From contig JAMYWO010000098.1 of NCBI GenBank assembly GCA_024220525.1, positions 1 through 64,000 on the forward strand: 64,000 bases of DNA, in the 5' to 3' direction. This DNA comes from Cochliopodium minus (Eukaryota > Discosea > Himatismenida > Cochliopodiidae). The notes under the pieces are model-generated. The model was not told the origin of the DNA, did no database searches, and saw only the letters and a list, made by a program, of their open reading frames with translations. The translations under genes and the position numbers were made by a program. Below are positions 1-10,631 of this stretch, piece by piece. Position 1 is the first letter of the stretch. Each line of letters opens with the position of its first letter.

Positions 1-193
1 TTATACTTGAAATGATCTGATATAAACAGAACTCAAAAATTTGATGCTAAGAAATTTCAAATAATTCAAGATTTTTGCAATTTTTATAAAAAATATCACA
101 AATTATTAATTATAAATTATAAATTAAATTTAAATTAAATTTAAATTCAATTTAAATACATAAATTATATTAAATAACATTAGATTAAGGGAA

Positions 194-367
194 ATGTTGA
201 AAGAAAGAAAAGATGAACTTCAAAATTTGAAAAGAAAAGCAAAAGAAAGAAACTTTCCTAAAAAAGTTAAAATCCCCAAAAGAACTCTCAAAATCTTGTA
301 CACTTCTACTTTATTCAACAATGAGGAAATAGAGGAAAATGAAGATGAGAATTTAAAGAAGTGGTAA
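194..367 (+). CDS. Small basic hypothetical ORF or last exon
   Basis: A 57-codon frame from ATG to TAA, very rich in Lys, Arg and Glu, ending in an acidic stretch. The bases just before the ATG also look like a splice acceptor (ending at 183, with an open frame continuing into the ATG). It may therefore be the last exon of a gene that starts left of the window. I do not recognise a family. Confidence 0.3.
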   Translation: MLKERKDELQNLKRKAKERNFPKKVKIPKRTLKILYTSTLFNNEEIEENEDENLKKW

Positions 368-431
368 TTTATTCAATTGAGAAACAATTTGAAACAAATT
401 TTTTTTGAAGAAAGAAAAATAAAAAAAAAAA

Positions 432-901
432 ATGGAGTTTAATTTACAAATTAATGAAGATGTCGTACCAAAAAATATGGAAGAATTTCAAATGTACAAT
501 TTCTTGAAATATAAATTTTTCATTTAAATTAAAAACTCATAAAATTTTAGTTTCATATCAAAAAACATGGCTTATGAAAATGTGATAGAATTACCTGATT
601 ATTGTAATGAAGAATGTTCTATTTGTTTTAATAATAATGTTGATTGTTTTATATCAAGAAATTGTAGATGTGAAAAATATCCTTGTTCTGAACATATTTG
701 CAATTGTGAACCTAAAGTTTGTTCTGAATGTTTGATAAAATCTTTATGGTCAAATAGTTCAACGATGAGACAGGTATTATACTTTATAAAATTTTATAGG
801 TCAATAATTAATATAAATAGTTTTTAAGATTTAGATCATCTTGTCCTTTTTGCAAGGCTCAATATTGTTATCATGATATTACCAAAAATAGAAAAATTTA
901 A
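432..901 (+). CDS. Small RING-like zinc-finger protein
   Basis: Three exons (432-493, 551-773, 821-901) join in phase to give 121 residues. The start ATG follows a long poly-A run, as in most genes of this window. The middle holds a dense Cys/His cluster: a CSIC pair near residue 39, then CRC, CSEH, CNC and CSEC. The third exon supplies a closing CPFC pair. This is the layout of an atypical RING/zinc-ribbon domain, and RING proteins usually act as E3 ubiquitin ligases. The spacing between the first and second Cys pairs is not canonical and is followed by an unusually Cys-rich loop, so ligase activity is an inference only. No membrane segment or signal peptide is visible. Confidence 0.65.
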
Positions 902-952
902 ATGAAATAAACACTAAAAAACTTAATTTTTCTTTTATTTCTTGTTGTTTTA

Positions 953-1125
953 TCATAAAAGGAGCCAAATAATCCTTTGAATAAAGTCAAATGTGCGTCC
1001 TTTGTAGATGAGAGTTTTCTGTTTGGTTGGTGTTTCAGAAGCATTTCCGTGACCGATAGTGACTATTTTATCAACAACTTCAAGTTTTCTTTTTTTGAGA
1101 TACTTTTCTTTTTTCTCGATAAGTC
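953..1125 (-). CDS. Possible C-terminal exon of an unidentified gene
   Basis: On the minus strand an open frame runs from the assembly gap at 1126 to a TGA at 953-955. It encodes about 57 residues that start Lys/Glu-rich and continue with a plausible globular tail (…VTIGHGNASE…, then GRTFDFIQRI). The base composition is less AT-biased than nearby non-coding DNA. The plus-strand frame over the same bases ends in a run of Phe/Leu from the repeat and looks artificial. The 5' part of the gene would lie in or beyond the gap. The family is not recognised. Confidence 0.3.
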
Positions 1126-1126
1126 N
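1126..1126. other. Single-N assembly gap
   Basis: One undetermined base. The left side is possible minus-strand coding sequence. The right side begins directly in a T-rich heptamer array and then the 3' half of a CoA-transferase gene whose 5' half is missing here. Confidence 0.95.
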
Positions 1127-1203
1127 TTTTTATTTTTTATTTTTTATTTTTTATTTTTTATTTTTTATTTTTTATTTTTATTTTTATTTTTATTTTTTAT
1201 TTT
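1127..1203. repeat. (ATTTTTT)n array beside the gap
   Basis: Tandem heptamers of A plus six T, drifting to A plus five T, with a further A/T run to about 1210. The same unit recurs at 48768-48868 and, on the other strand, after the gap at 60689. Confidence 0.9.
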
Positions 1204-1239
1204 TTTTATTAAAATTTTCTTAATTTTTGATATGAACAG

Positions 1240-2735
1240 TTGACGTTCCAATTTACCAATCCAAAATCTTGGAAATGGATGAAATATCAAAAAAAGTAGG
1301 CAAAAACGTTGCAGAGTTAATTGAAAACGGTTCGTGTTTGCAGATGGGGATAGGAGTAAAAAAAATAAAAAAAAATAAAAAAAAATAAAAACAATAAAAA
1401 AAATAAAAAATAAAAAATAAAAAAAACAAATAAAAAATAAAAAATAAAAACAAAATAAAAAATAAAAAATAAAATGAAATAATGAAATGTTTAATTTTAA
1501 TTTTGAATTTTTTAACTAAAAAGTCAATTCCTAATGCTGTTCTGTCAGCCCTTTCCAATCATGAAAAATTGGGAATTCACACTGAAATGATGAGTGATGG
1601 AGTTGTTGACTTGGGTAAAATTAAATACTAACATTACTTTTTTTTTTTTCATTTTTTTTATTTATTAGTAAATAGTGGAGTAATTTCAGGCGAGAAAAAA
1701 GAATTGTTCAGAAACCATATTATAACAAGTTTTTGTATTGGCACAGACAAACTTTATTCTTTTATCAATGATAATCCCAGCGTTATATTCAAAACCAGCG
1801 ATTACACGTAAATAAAAAAAAACAAAAAACAAATGAATAAATTAATCATAAATAAATTAATAATAAATAAATTAATCATGAATAAATTAATCATAAATAA
1901 ATTAATCATAAATAAATTAATTTAATCTTTTTTTTTTTATCCCAATAGAAACGATACGTACAATATTTCAAGAAATAGTAATGTGGTTGCAATTAATAGT
2001 TGTATTGAGATTGATCTAACTGGTCAAGTTAATGCAGATTCCATTGGCAATTAATTTTATTTTTAAAAAAAAAAAATATTAACATTTTCTTCAATAGGAT
2101 CTAACATTTTCAGTGGGGTGGGTGGACAACTCGATTTTATGAGGTAAAATATTTTAATTAAATTTTTTATTGAATTTTCTTTACTTTTTAAAAAGAGGTG
2201 CTGCCATGAGCGAAGGAGGAAAGCCTATTTTTGCTGTAAAAAGAATTCTTTTCCTTCTTCTTTTATTCTGACAAGTACCCTTTTATTTTTTTTAATCAAA
2301 ATATATAGATGAATAGTTGTTCTCCAAAAGGAATTTCAAAGATTGTTCCTTTTTTGAAAAGGTAAAAAAAAAAATAATAAATGATTTTTCCCAAAATAAA
2401 ATATAATCATCACAATCAATTTTAAAAAGAGGTGCAGGTGTAACGACAACAAGGTAACAAAAATTTTGAATTTTTAATATTTTTTTTTTTGCTTTTTTTT
2501 TTTTAAATTGATTTTGGATCTGTTTTCAAATTTTAACAGATCCCATGTACATTATGTTGTCACTGAGCATGGACAAACCAATCTGTTTGGAAAAAACTTG
2601 TATGAAAGAGCTCGCTCTTTAGCTAAAATAGCTGACCCAAAGCATAGAGATTGGTTGAATTGGTGCATTGATAAACAATACTGGAAATATTGGGACAAAC
2701 CTGAGATGTTTTCAAAACAAATAATAGATGCATAG
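1240..2735 (+). CDS. Acetyl-CoA hydrolase/CoA-transferase, 3' half
   Basis: Nine exons: 1240-1355, 1524-1614, 1669-1807, 1949-2046, 2098-2143, 2196-2235, 2309-2361, 2430-2453 and 2540-2735. They encode the C-terminal half of a 4-hydroxybutyrate/acetate:succinate CoA-transferase-type protein. Family blocks are plain: SCLQMGIG, GIHTEMMSDGVVDLV, IEIDLTGQVNADS (likely containing the catalytic Glu that carries CoA), FSGVGGQLDFMRGAA, GAGVTTTRSHVHYVVTEHG and LFGKNLYERA. Such enzymes move CoA between acyl-CoA and acetate or succinate, commonly in mitochondria. The first exon begins in phase 2, so it cannot be the start. The intron at 2047-2097 begins with GC instead of GT. The 5' half lies at 47832-48765 and ends in the complementary phase. 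Confidence 0.93.
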
Positions 2736-2885
2736 GATATTCAAAACAATTAAAACTTTATATTCGAACTTAAAATTATATCTTAATGTTGCAGAATCAA
2801 AAAAATATATCCTCCAATCAAAAAAAAATATATCCTCCAATCAATATATGTGTAAAAATTTTAATTTTCAAAAATAATTTTTGAA
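2736..2885. other. Tail-to-tail intergenic spacer with direct repeat
   Basis: A 150-bp spacer between two 3' ends. It contains a short direct repeat of about 18 bp (core ATATATCCTCCAATCAA) near 2803-2821 and 2827-2845. I see no gene in it. Confidence 0.5.
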
Positions 2886-3681
2886 TCAAAATAAGAAACA
2901 AACAACAAGAGAGAAAATCAAAACAAATGCAGAAATGATCATTTGTGAACCGCTACCGCAAATTGATCTTTGAAAAATTCCCAAGCCACCACTGCAACCA
3001 CTCTGATAAGTTGACACAACTGGAGTACCTCCACAAGTGGTGTTCAAAGTATATAAGTTGACTGTTACATTTCCATTGTTACATGTGGAAGTATATGATC
3101 CAAGGACATATGATGTGCATTGAGGAGTATAAACGAGAGATTGAACCAAATTTGCTTTTGAAAATAAATGAGAAAAAAAATAATTTTTTTTTTTTCAGAA
3201 ATTGAAGAAAATATATTTTTCCGAAATTAAATAATTATAAATATTATTTATAGTTTGAAGAAAATTTGGAGATTATGAACAGATTTTTTTTTTCTAGTTC
3301 TTACTGCAATTACTGTCACTATAAGTGGCATAACCAGCATAATTTTTAGGAACAGATGGGTTTCCACTAAAGCACTTGGTGGAGGTGCAATATCCTAGAA
3401 TTTGATAATTATTTAAATTGAAATTTAATTGGAGTTTTTTTTTCGAACCGTTGACACAAGCGCACCCAGAAGCTTGGCAAGAAGAAACTTTGGTAGTTAT
3501 AATGATCCCCCCAGAACCAGCTAGTCAAGTTTATTTAAATGAATAAAAAAAAGATTTAAATTTTGATTGATTTACAGCAAGAAGTTCCTTGGTAAGAATA
3601 GATGCTTGCATAAACATCAGCAGCTTGTGCAGTATAAAGGGCAAGAACAACTATCAACAAAATATAAAATGTGATTTTCAT
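2886..3681 (-). CDS. Secreted Cys-rich, probably GPI-anchored surface protein
   Basis: Four exons (3576-3681, 3449-3520, 3305-3394, 2886-3154) join in phase to give 178 residues. The N-terminus is a clear signal peptide: a Lys, about 15 hydrophobic residues, and a likely AQA cleavage site. The mature part carries about 14 Cys in small pairs, many Gly, Ser and Thr, and no catalytic motif. It ends with a Ser/Gly-rich stretch and a hydrophobic tail of about 17 residues with no basic tail, which is the pattern of a GPI-attachment signal. A simple membrane anchor is the alternative. Cell-surface location is inferred from this layout. I do not recognise the family. Confidence 0.75.
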
Positions 3682-4211
3682 TTTTTTTTTTTTTTAAATT
3701 TGATTTTTTTTATTTTTTTTTTTTTTAATTTTTATTTATATTTTTTTTGAAATAAAATTATTTTGTTCAATTCAGCTCATAAGCATATAAGTTTGAATTT
3801 GAATTGGTTAAATTAATTGATCTTTAAAGAATAATTTAACTCTCTTTTTATAATTATGTGAACAAAATAATTTGTTGAGGATCTAAGCATAAAAATTTAA
3901 TCTTGCCGAATTATTGATCAAATAATTATAAGAAATAACTGAATATATAAGAATCCAAATATTGAAATAAGCTAAAAAATTTTGTTAGCAAAAAAATTAA
4001 TATCCGCTAAGAAAATTTCTTTACTGTTTTAAAGAAATTGATATATTTATGATTGATTTTGAATTTACAAAATTAGAATAAAAGAATTACTCTTATTTTT
4101 AATATCATTAAAAATTCTTTGCTTGTCTTGGCATCTTTATTTTTTATTTTGTAATATTTGTTTGTCTTTATTAATTTATATAAAAAAAATTGAATAGAGT
4201 TTAATTATAAC
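3682..4211. promoter_or_regulatory. Divergent intergenic region
   Basis: About 530 bp of AT-rich DNA between two head-to-head genes, so it should hold both promoters. Long T runs lie next to the minus-strand start. I see no specific promoter motif I can defend. Confidence 0.35.
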
Positions 4212-5600
4212 ATGACTGATGAATTAGAAAAAGTTCCAAAATTAGATTTATTGAGAGATATTTATCTTTGTGGATTATCAAATAAAATAGTACCTCCACA
4301 AAAAAAAAATGAAGCAAAAAACAGATTATTGCAGGTCATTACTGATAATAGTAAAATCATTTCAATTAATGAATTAAATTTTGTTTATTAATTTCTTCAT
4401 TCAAAAGATATGCTTCCATTATATAGAAGATTAACAGAAAAATTCAAATGGAATTCAGATGAAAAATTAGCTGAAAAGATGAAAAATGAAAATGAGAAAA
4501 GATTGTTGGAATTGGATGAAAACATCAAAAAAGCAGAGGTAAAAACAATAAAATTATTGAAAAAGAATAAACTCAACAAATTAAAAGGAAAATGAAGGAG
4601 AGAATGAAATAAGAGAAGGTCTTTTGAAGAAAGCAATCCATCTCATTTCTATTGGTGAGAAGGAAACTGCACATTTAGAACTCAGAAAAACACTCGAAAA
4701 AACATTATCAACCAACTACAAAATAGACATTGATTTTGCAATGATTAGAATTGGATTCTTCTTTGAAGATTTTGATATGATCAGAAGAAATATGGAAGTA
4801 GCTAAATTGTAAAAAAAAAAAAAATTAACACCAAACTTTTTTCTTAATTTTTATAATCAAAGTGACCTCGAATCTGGTGGAGATTGGGAACGTAAAAATA
4901 GATTGAAAGTTTATGAAGCAACTTACTTGATGGCAATCAGAAATTTTAAGCAAGCAGCCAAATTATTCATCGAATCTCTTTCTACATTTGCAGCATATGA
5001 ACTTTATGATTATAATCAATTCATTTACTACACTATTGTCACCAACATTTTTTGTCTCGATCGTGTTGAATTGCAAGAGAACATATGCAACTCTTCTGAA
5101 GTTTTATCAGTTATTGAACAGATGCCTTTTGCTCAAAAATTGATTACCTCTTTGATTGAATGCAATTACTCTGAATTCTTCTCTGCTCTTGGTAAATAAA
5201 ATATAAAAAATTTCATTTTAAACCACCAAATTCTAATATATCTCTTTTAAAAAAAGCTGGAACAACTGAAGAATTAAAAAGAGATCAATGGCTTGGTACC
5301 CATGTCAAATTTTTTTGCAGAGAAATGAGAATCAGAGCTTATGCCCAATTGCTTCAATCTTATAAGAGTGTACAACTCAAATCTATGGCTGAAGCTTTTG
5401 GTGTTACTGTTGAATTTTTGGATAAAGAAATTTCTCGTTTTATTTCTTCTGGTAGATTGCATTGCAAAATTGATAAGGTTGCTGGAATCATTGAAACTTC
5501 CAGATCAGATGAAAAGAATATTCTCTATCAATCCTTTCTTAAAGAAGGAGATGTTTTGCTCAATAAAGTCCAAAAACTATCCAGAATCATCAATCTTTAA
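4212..5600 (+). CDS. PSMD6: 26S proteasome lid subunit PSMD6/Rpn7
   Basis: Five exons (4212-4350, 4408-4538, 4588-4808, 4863-5191, 5257-5600) give 387 residues, the usual length of this subunit. Recognisable blocks include DNNMLPLYRRL, the MKNENEKRLLELDE helix, IREGLLKKA, SGGDWERKNRLKVYEATYL, IRNFKQAAKLFIESLSTF and the C-terminal PCI domain with MAEAFGVTVEFLDKEISRFI, SGRLHCKIDKV and LLNKVQKLSRII. Rpn7 is a structural subunit of the lid in the 19S regulatory particle and helps assemble it around the deubiquitinase. The first exon must end at 4350, after the second possible donor, to restore the frame. Nothing is missing. Confidence 0.97.
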
Positions 5601-5674
5601 ATCAAACCTCAAAAAGATTCTTATTTTCGAATTAAAGATTAAACAATATCAAAAAAAAAAAAAAAAAAGAGGAA

Positions 5675-6726
5675 ATGTTTTACTTTATTCAATTATTCCT
5701 TATTCTCTATTCTCTCATTTCACTAGGCTCTTATTTGATTCCATATTTGATTCATTCTTTCTATTTGAAACCTCAAAATTTGAAAGTTAATTTTTCTTAT
5801 TTCTTTCTCTTTTAATATTTATTAATAATTTTTGAAGGAAAAATATTCTGCTACTTGGGCAATGGTTACTGGTGCATCAAGTGGAATTGGAAAGGAAATT
5901 ACCACACAATTGGCAAAACAAAATATTAATGTTGTAATGGTTGCTCTTGACGATAAACTCCTCGAGGAAAGCTTTAATGAATTGAAAAATAAATTTAATC
6001 AGGTTAAATTTGTCAAATGTGGTTGCAATTTGGGTGATGGAAATGGTTATATGGATAAAATCATCGAATCAACCAAAGATCTTCAAATCAATCTCGTATT
6101 TAATAATGCAGGTTTCATCATCACTGATTTTTTCCAAGATATTCCTATTGAAAAAATCATGGCTAATTATGAATGTAATGCAACTTCTATGGTGAAGATC
6201 ACCCACCACTTTTTAAATCAATTTAAGATAAATGCCTTCAAAAAATCTGCAATCATTTTCACCTCATCCCCTTCCAACATCATTCCAAATCCTACATCTG
6301 CTCTCTATGGTAATTAATTTTTCTTTTTAAGAAAAATCTTTGACTTATTTTGATCATTTATCGATAAAAGGATCTACCAAGGCATTTGTTACTGAATTTG
6401 GTGCATCTATTGCTCCTGAAGTAAAGGATTTGGGGGTAGATATCCTTGTTGTTCATCCTTCTCCTGTTGATTCTGGATTTTGGTCCCAAGCCAAAAAATT
6501 GGATGCAATTGAAATGTTCAAAAAGACTGCTGCTTCCCCTGTCAGAATAGTCAATGCTATTTTCACTTCTTTGGGAAGAACCACTGTGAGAGATGAAGGA
6601 TATTTCCCTGTTCTCTTTAAATTATTAGTCAAATTGATTGATTTCAATATTTTGACTGATATCATCACTTTCACTGGTAAATACACTTCAGATTTCAAAA
6701 AATTGAGACAAAAAAAACTCAACTAA
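5675..6726 (+). CDS. Membrane short-chain dehydrogenase, HSD17B12/KAR-like
   Basis: Three exons (5675-5785, 5838-6309, 6371-6726) give 312 residues. Exon 1 is a hydrophobic N-terminal segment of about 30 residues. The Rossmann fold follows with TGASSGIGKEI for the cofactor, NNAG, and the catalytic Ser…Tyr-x3-Lys as SALYGSTKAF, so all catalytic residues are present. The C-terminus ends KKLN, a KKXX-type ER-retrieval signal. An N-terminal anchor plus KKXX fits ER enzymes such as very-long-chain 3-oxoacyl-CoA reductase or hydroxysteroid dehydrogenases. The exact substrate cannot be told, and an HSDL1-like or inactive-substrate role remains possible. Confidence 0.9.
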
Positions 6727-6988
6727 GATCAAATGATTATTAAAAACATTATCAAATCTTTATTTCCACTATTTTCTGGAACTAGCTTGAATATTTCCCT
6801 TTCTATTTTGATCAAACATTTTATTTTCCAGAACATTTTATCACAAAAAAAAAAAAGAAAGGAACTAAATTTGGAATTCTCTTCATCTTCAAATTTTGGA
6901 TGATAAGAATGCATTCTCTTTCCAAATTTTATAAAATTTGAAAAAAAAAAAAAAAAATTGATTGTTTCATTAATTATTATCAATAGGA

Positions 6989-9900
6989 ATGATTCAAAAT
7001 AATCAAGAAATTGATCTCTCTTTTTTGACATCTGGGGAACCAGAGACTATAAGGAGTTCCCTATTCAATATAACAAAAGATATCGAAAATTTAAAACCTT
7101 TGATCCAAAACATAAGAGACAGATCTGGTGAAATGAAGGAGCCATTGAAGAGTAAATTATATAAAATACAAAAATTTAGTGTTAATAGATTTCCTAAAAA
7201 TTTGATTAGTGTTGTCAGAATCATATTTAAATTTTGGTAGTTCATTGAAAGATCTTGGCGAAAAGATACATCCAAGTGAAGGCAAATAATTTTAATTCCT
7301 TTTTTGATAATTGAAGATTTGTTGTAAAATGATCATATACAAATAATTTAGATCTCATAGAACATATAGTATCTTATGTTGAGATAAAAATTGAATCCAA
7401 ATTATAATACATAGCGCATATTTAATTCTTCATATTTTTATAAAAGACGGAACAATGTTATTGATGGTATCAGAAAGGTTTTTAGAATTAGCATCCAATC
7501 TATTGAAAATGGTAATTAATTTTTTAAAAAATACGTTATTCTTCAATATAATTTTTTTTTTTGAAAATTAATATAAAGATTGAAAAACAAGAATCAACAT
7601 TGGAATTGGGCATTCGAAGATTTTTCGAAATGGATACAAATATGATCGAACCACTTTGGGATCAGACTTTTTCTGCCCAACAAGAATTTGAAAATGTAAC
7701 AAAGGAGGTAGTGATTGAAAATGAATTGATTCTCCAACAAAATGATCCCAAGAAGAAGGGAATGAAAAATAAGAAGAAAAAGGAACACAAAAGGAGGTAT
7801 AAAGAAATTATTTATCATAAAAAAAGTTGAAATTCTTCTAACAAAAAAAAAAATTTTATTCTTTTATAATCTTGAGGAAATAATTTATTCCGCAAGATAA
7901 ATAATGATTGTATATTTTTACTTTTATTTATTTTAGTATATTCCAAAAATCTATGACCACAGAAGCAAAAAATACCTTTCATGCAATCAAAATCACTCAA
8001 AGTTATCAAAGACAATTCAGCACACTTGTTTCAAGATTGATAGATTGTCATGCCGATAAAAAATTGCTTGTATATTCTGGAATTTTAGAATGGCTGGATA
8101 TCAATATGCATTCTTATGAACAACAAGTCGAAATTTTTCAAAAATTAACTTCTGGTTTGAGCAAATATTCAAACGATCTCGATAATGTAAATTCTTTTTA
8201 AAATTAATCTCCGAATTTTTTAAAACAACTTCTATACAAATAGAAATTATATTTGGATAAAAAAAAAATCATAAATTCATAATTTTTAAGAATCCTCCAC
8301 TTTTCTTAATTTAATTCATTTATATTTGAAGATATAATTTTTTATAAATTAAATTATTTTTTAAAAAATTTTAAATAGTTCAAAGAAACGTGGCAAAATG
8401 AAAAAAAGAAGAGGACAGAATCTATAAAAGAAGCATGCCTGTTACCAGTGACAGTGAGCCCAACGATAAAAGAGGGGACAGTAAACATAAAGTTGAAGCA
8501 GGGATGGAAAGAAAAGTACGTGGTGATATCAAGCGGGAAAATGTATATCTATCCCTCATGGAAAGAGTTTTTATACTCCAATGTTTATGATCTTCTTTTG
8601 TTCACTGCTAAATTATCTGAAAAGTCGGAAATAGTCGATCTTATTTCCCCCACAGAAAACATTCAACTAGAGTTTCAAAATTATGAGATCGCTAAACAAT
8701 GGTTGAATGTCATTCATAAATCCATCTCCATTCAACTTGACAAACAAAAAAATACAAACAAATCTAACAGTGAGAATACAGATGAGTACAAAAACAAAGT
8801 TTTCCAGCTTGTCAAGGAAATCCCCGGCAATGCTGTTTGTGCTGATTGTGGTTCTGTTGATCCCACCTGGATTTCCATCAACTTTGGAATTTTAATTTGT
8901 ATAGAATGTTCTGGTGTTCATAGGTTTTTTTTTTTAAAAAAATTTAATTTAATTTTGAATAATTTTAAATATTTATTTTAACTTTAAATATTTCATTTAA
9001 TTTTACATTTTTTAGGAGTTTGGGAGTTCATATATCAAAAGTAAGAAGTATCACACTGGACGTGATAGATCCCGAATTGTTCCAACTCTTGTTGTCAACA
9101 GGAAATGAAAGAGTTAACAAAATATTGATGAACAACTATAACAAAGAAACCTGCACACCTCTCATAACAGGAAAATCATCAAGAGAGGACAGAGAAAAGT
9201 TTTTGAGAGAAAAATATGAACAAAAAAAATATTTGAAAGTTCCAGAAAAGAATGACCCTAATCACCTTTCTTCCCTCCTTTCCTCTTTTTTAAAAGAGAT
9301 GGATCTAGAAGAAACTTCCACGACTCTTGCTCCAGAGATTGATTACATCGAAGGTTTTTTGTGTCCTATTTTGCAAGGTGCTGATATCAATATGTGGAAA
9401 ACAGAGGAGGGAGATTTTTTGATTCATCAAGCTGTTTCTGTTAAGAACGATCGACATATCCCTACCCAACTTTTACTTTTTAATGGCGCCTTCGTCAAGA
9501 AACAAAACAACAGGTTGTTTTCTCCTCTTCATGTTGCTGTCATCAAACAAAATTTTTCCAACGCCAAAATATTGATCAGAAATGGAATTGATACTGAACT
9601 TAAGGATTCAGAGAACAAAACTGCTTATGATCATGTTCTTCAGTCTCTCCCTTCCACTACTGATCTTCCTTTTTCTAATTTAGGCGAGTATATTACTTTT
9701 AAAAATAATGAAAGTTCTTTTCATATGGGCCTTTCTCTTAAACGCATCACCTTTTCTGATCCCATGACCCGTAAGAACCACAGCGAAAACGATTTCTTTG
9801 ATAAAAAAAAGATTTTTTATCAGAATCGTCCTTCTGAGCCTCATCTTTCCAACAACAGTTCCTCTGAAGAAATTTTCATTTCTGATTCTCCCCGTCTAGA

Positions 9901-10369
9901 GTCTATTGGTATCATCTTAAACAACGAGAGTCCTCTCCACAGATCTCCTCTCCTCAATAACAATAACCTTTCAATCAACACACCTACTTCTATTGAAAAA
10001 AACTTTCCCATTGATGATTTAAAGAATTCAGAAGATTTAAAGTTCAATTCTCTCGATAATATTTCTCTCAAAACTAATTTGTATAATTCTAAATTCAATC
10101 AATCCCCTACGATCAATAAACTCCAATATGGTACCATGCCAAACAAGATTCCCAGCAAAGTTGTCAAAATAATTAATCCTAATCCAAACAGAATAATTTT
10201 TGATACGAACACCAGAAAAGAAATATCGGAAATAACTAACACTTTGAAGAGTAAAACTAAAATCATTGATGAAACCAATGATGATTCTAGTGATGAAGAT
10301 AGTGATGATGATAATTTGATTAATTTGATGCAACTTCAAATCAATAGGATCTCTAAGAAAAAAAAATAA
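6989..10369 (+). CDS. BAR-PH-ArfGAP-ankyrin protein (ACAP-like)
   Basis: Seven exons (6989-7151, 7252-7275, 7447-7511, 7579-7796, 7937-8186, 8379-8923, 9016-10369) give 872 residues. In order: a helical BAR-type region (about 1-250, with matching blocks around RRFFEMD and the [12 protein letters not shown] helix), a PH domain (about 265-360, [17 protein letters not shown]), and an ArfGAP zinc finger (about 375-490, CADCG…[20 protein letters not shown]). The ArfGAP part has all four Cys and the catalytic Arg of HRSLG. One or two ankyrin repeats follow (about 520-600), then a Ser/Asn-rich tail with an acidic end. ACAP-type proteins turn off Arf GTPases on curved membranes and endosomes. The 7275 donor (gtgaag) is chosen because it keeps phase. 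The Ser/Asn tail is the lineage-specific part. Confidence 0.92.
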
Positions 10370-10631
10370 ATAAGAGATTTTTTTTTTCATAAATATAAAA
10401 TATAAAAAAAATAAATAAAAAATATAAAAAAAATTTAAAAGTTTCCTTTCTTTGATTCAATTTTTATTGGTAAATTAATAATTTTACTTTAATACCCCTT
10501 TATTTTCCATCATTTTATCACAATTTCAAGATTTAATTCTTATTTAAAAAATTGAATATTCTGACATTAATATTAAAATATATATTTACTTTCTAGATAT
10601 ATTTTTATTTTGATATAAATCAATCAATATA
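10370..10631. other. Intergenic spacer
   Basis: About 260 bp of A/T runs between two plus-strand genes. It must hold a 3' end and a promoter, but no defined motif is visible. Confidence 0.3.

Noticed and set aside
1127-1203. Heptamer arrays as telomere or subtelomere repeats
   Set aside because: They lie in introns between coding exons, lack G-rich strands and occur in mid-contig positions.
977-1243. Plus-strand frame running through the N and the T-rich array
   Set aside because: Half of it is translated (ATTTTTT)n and it crosses an undetermined base; the minus strand gives the more protein-like reading.
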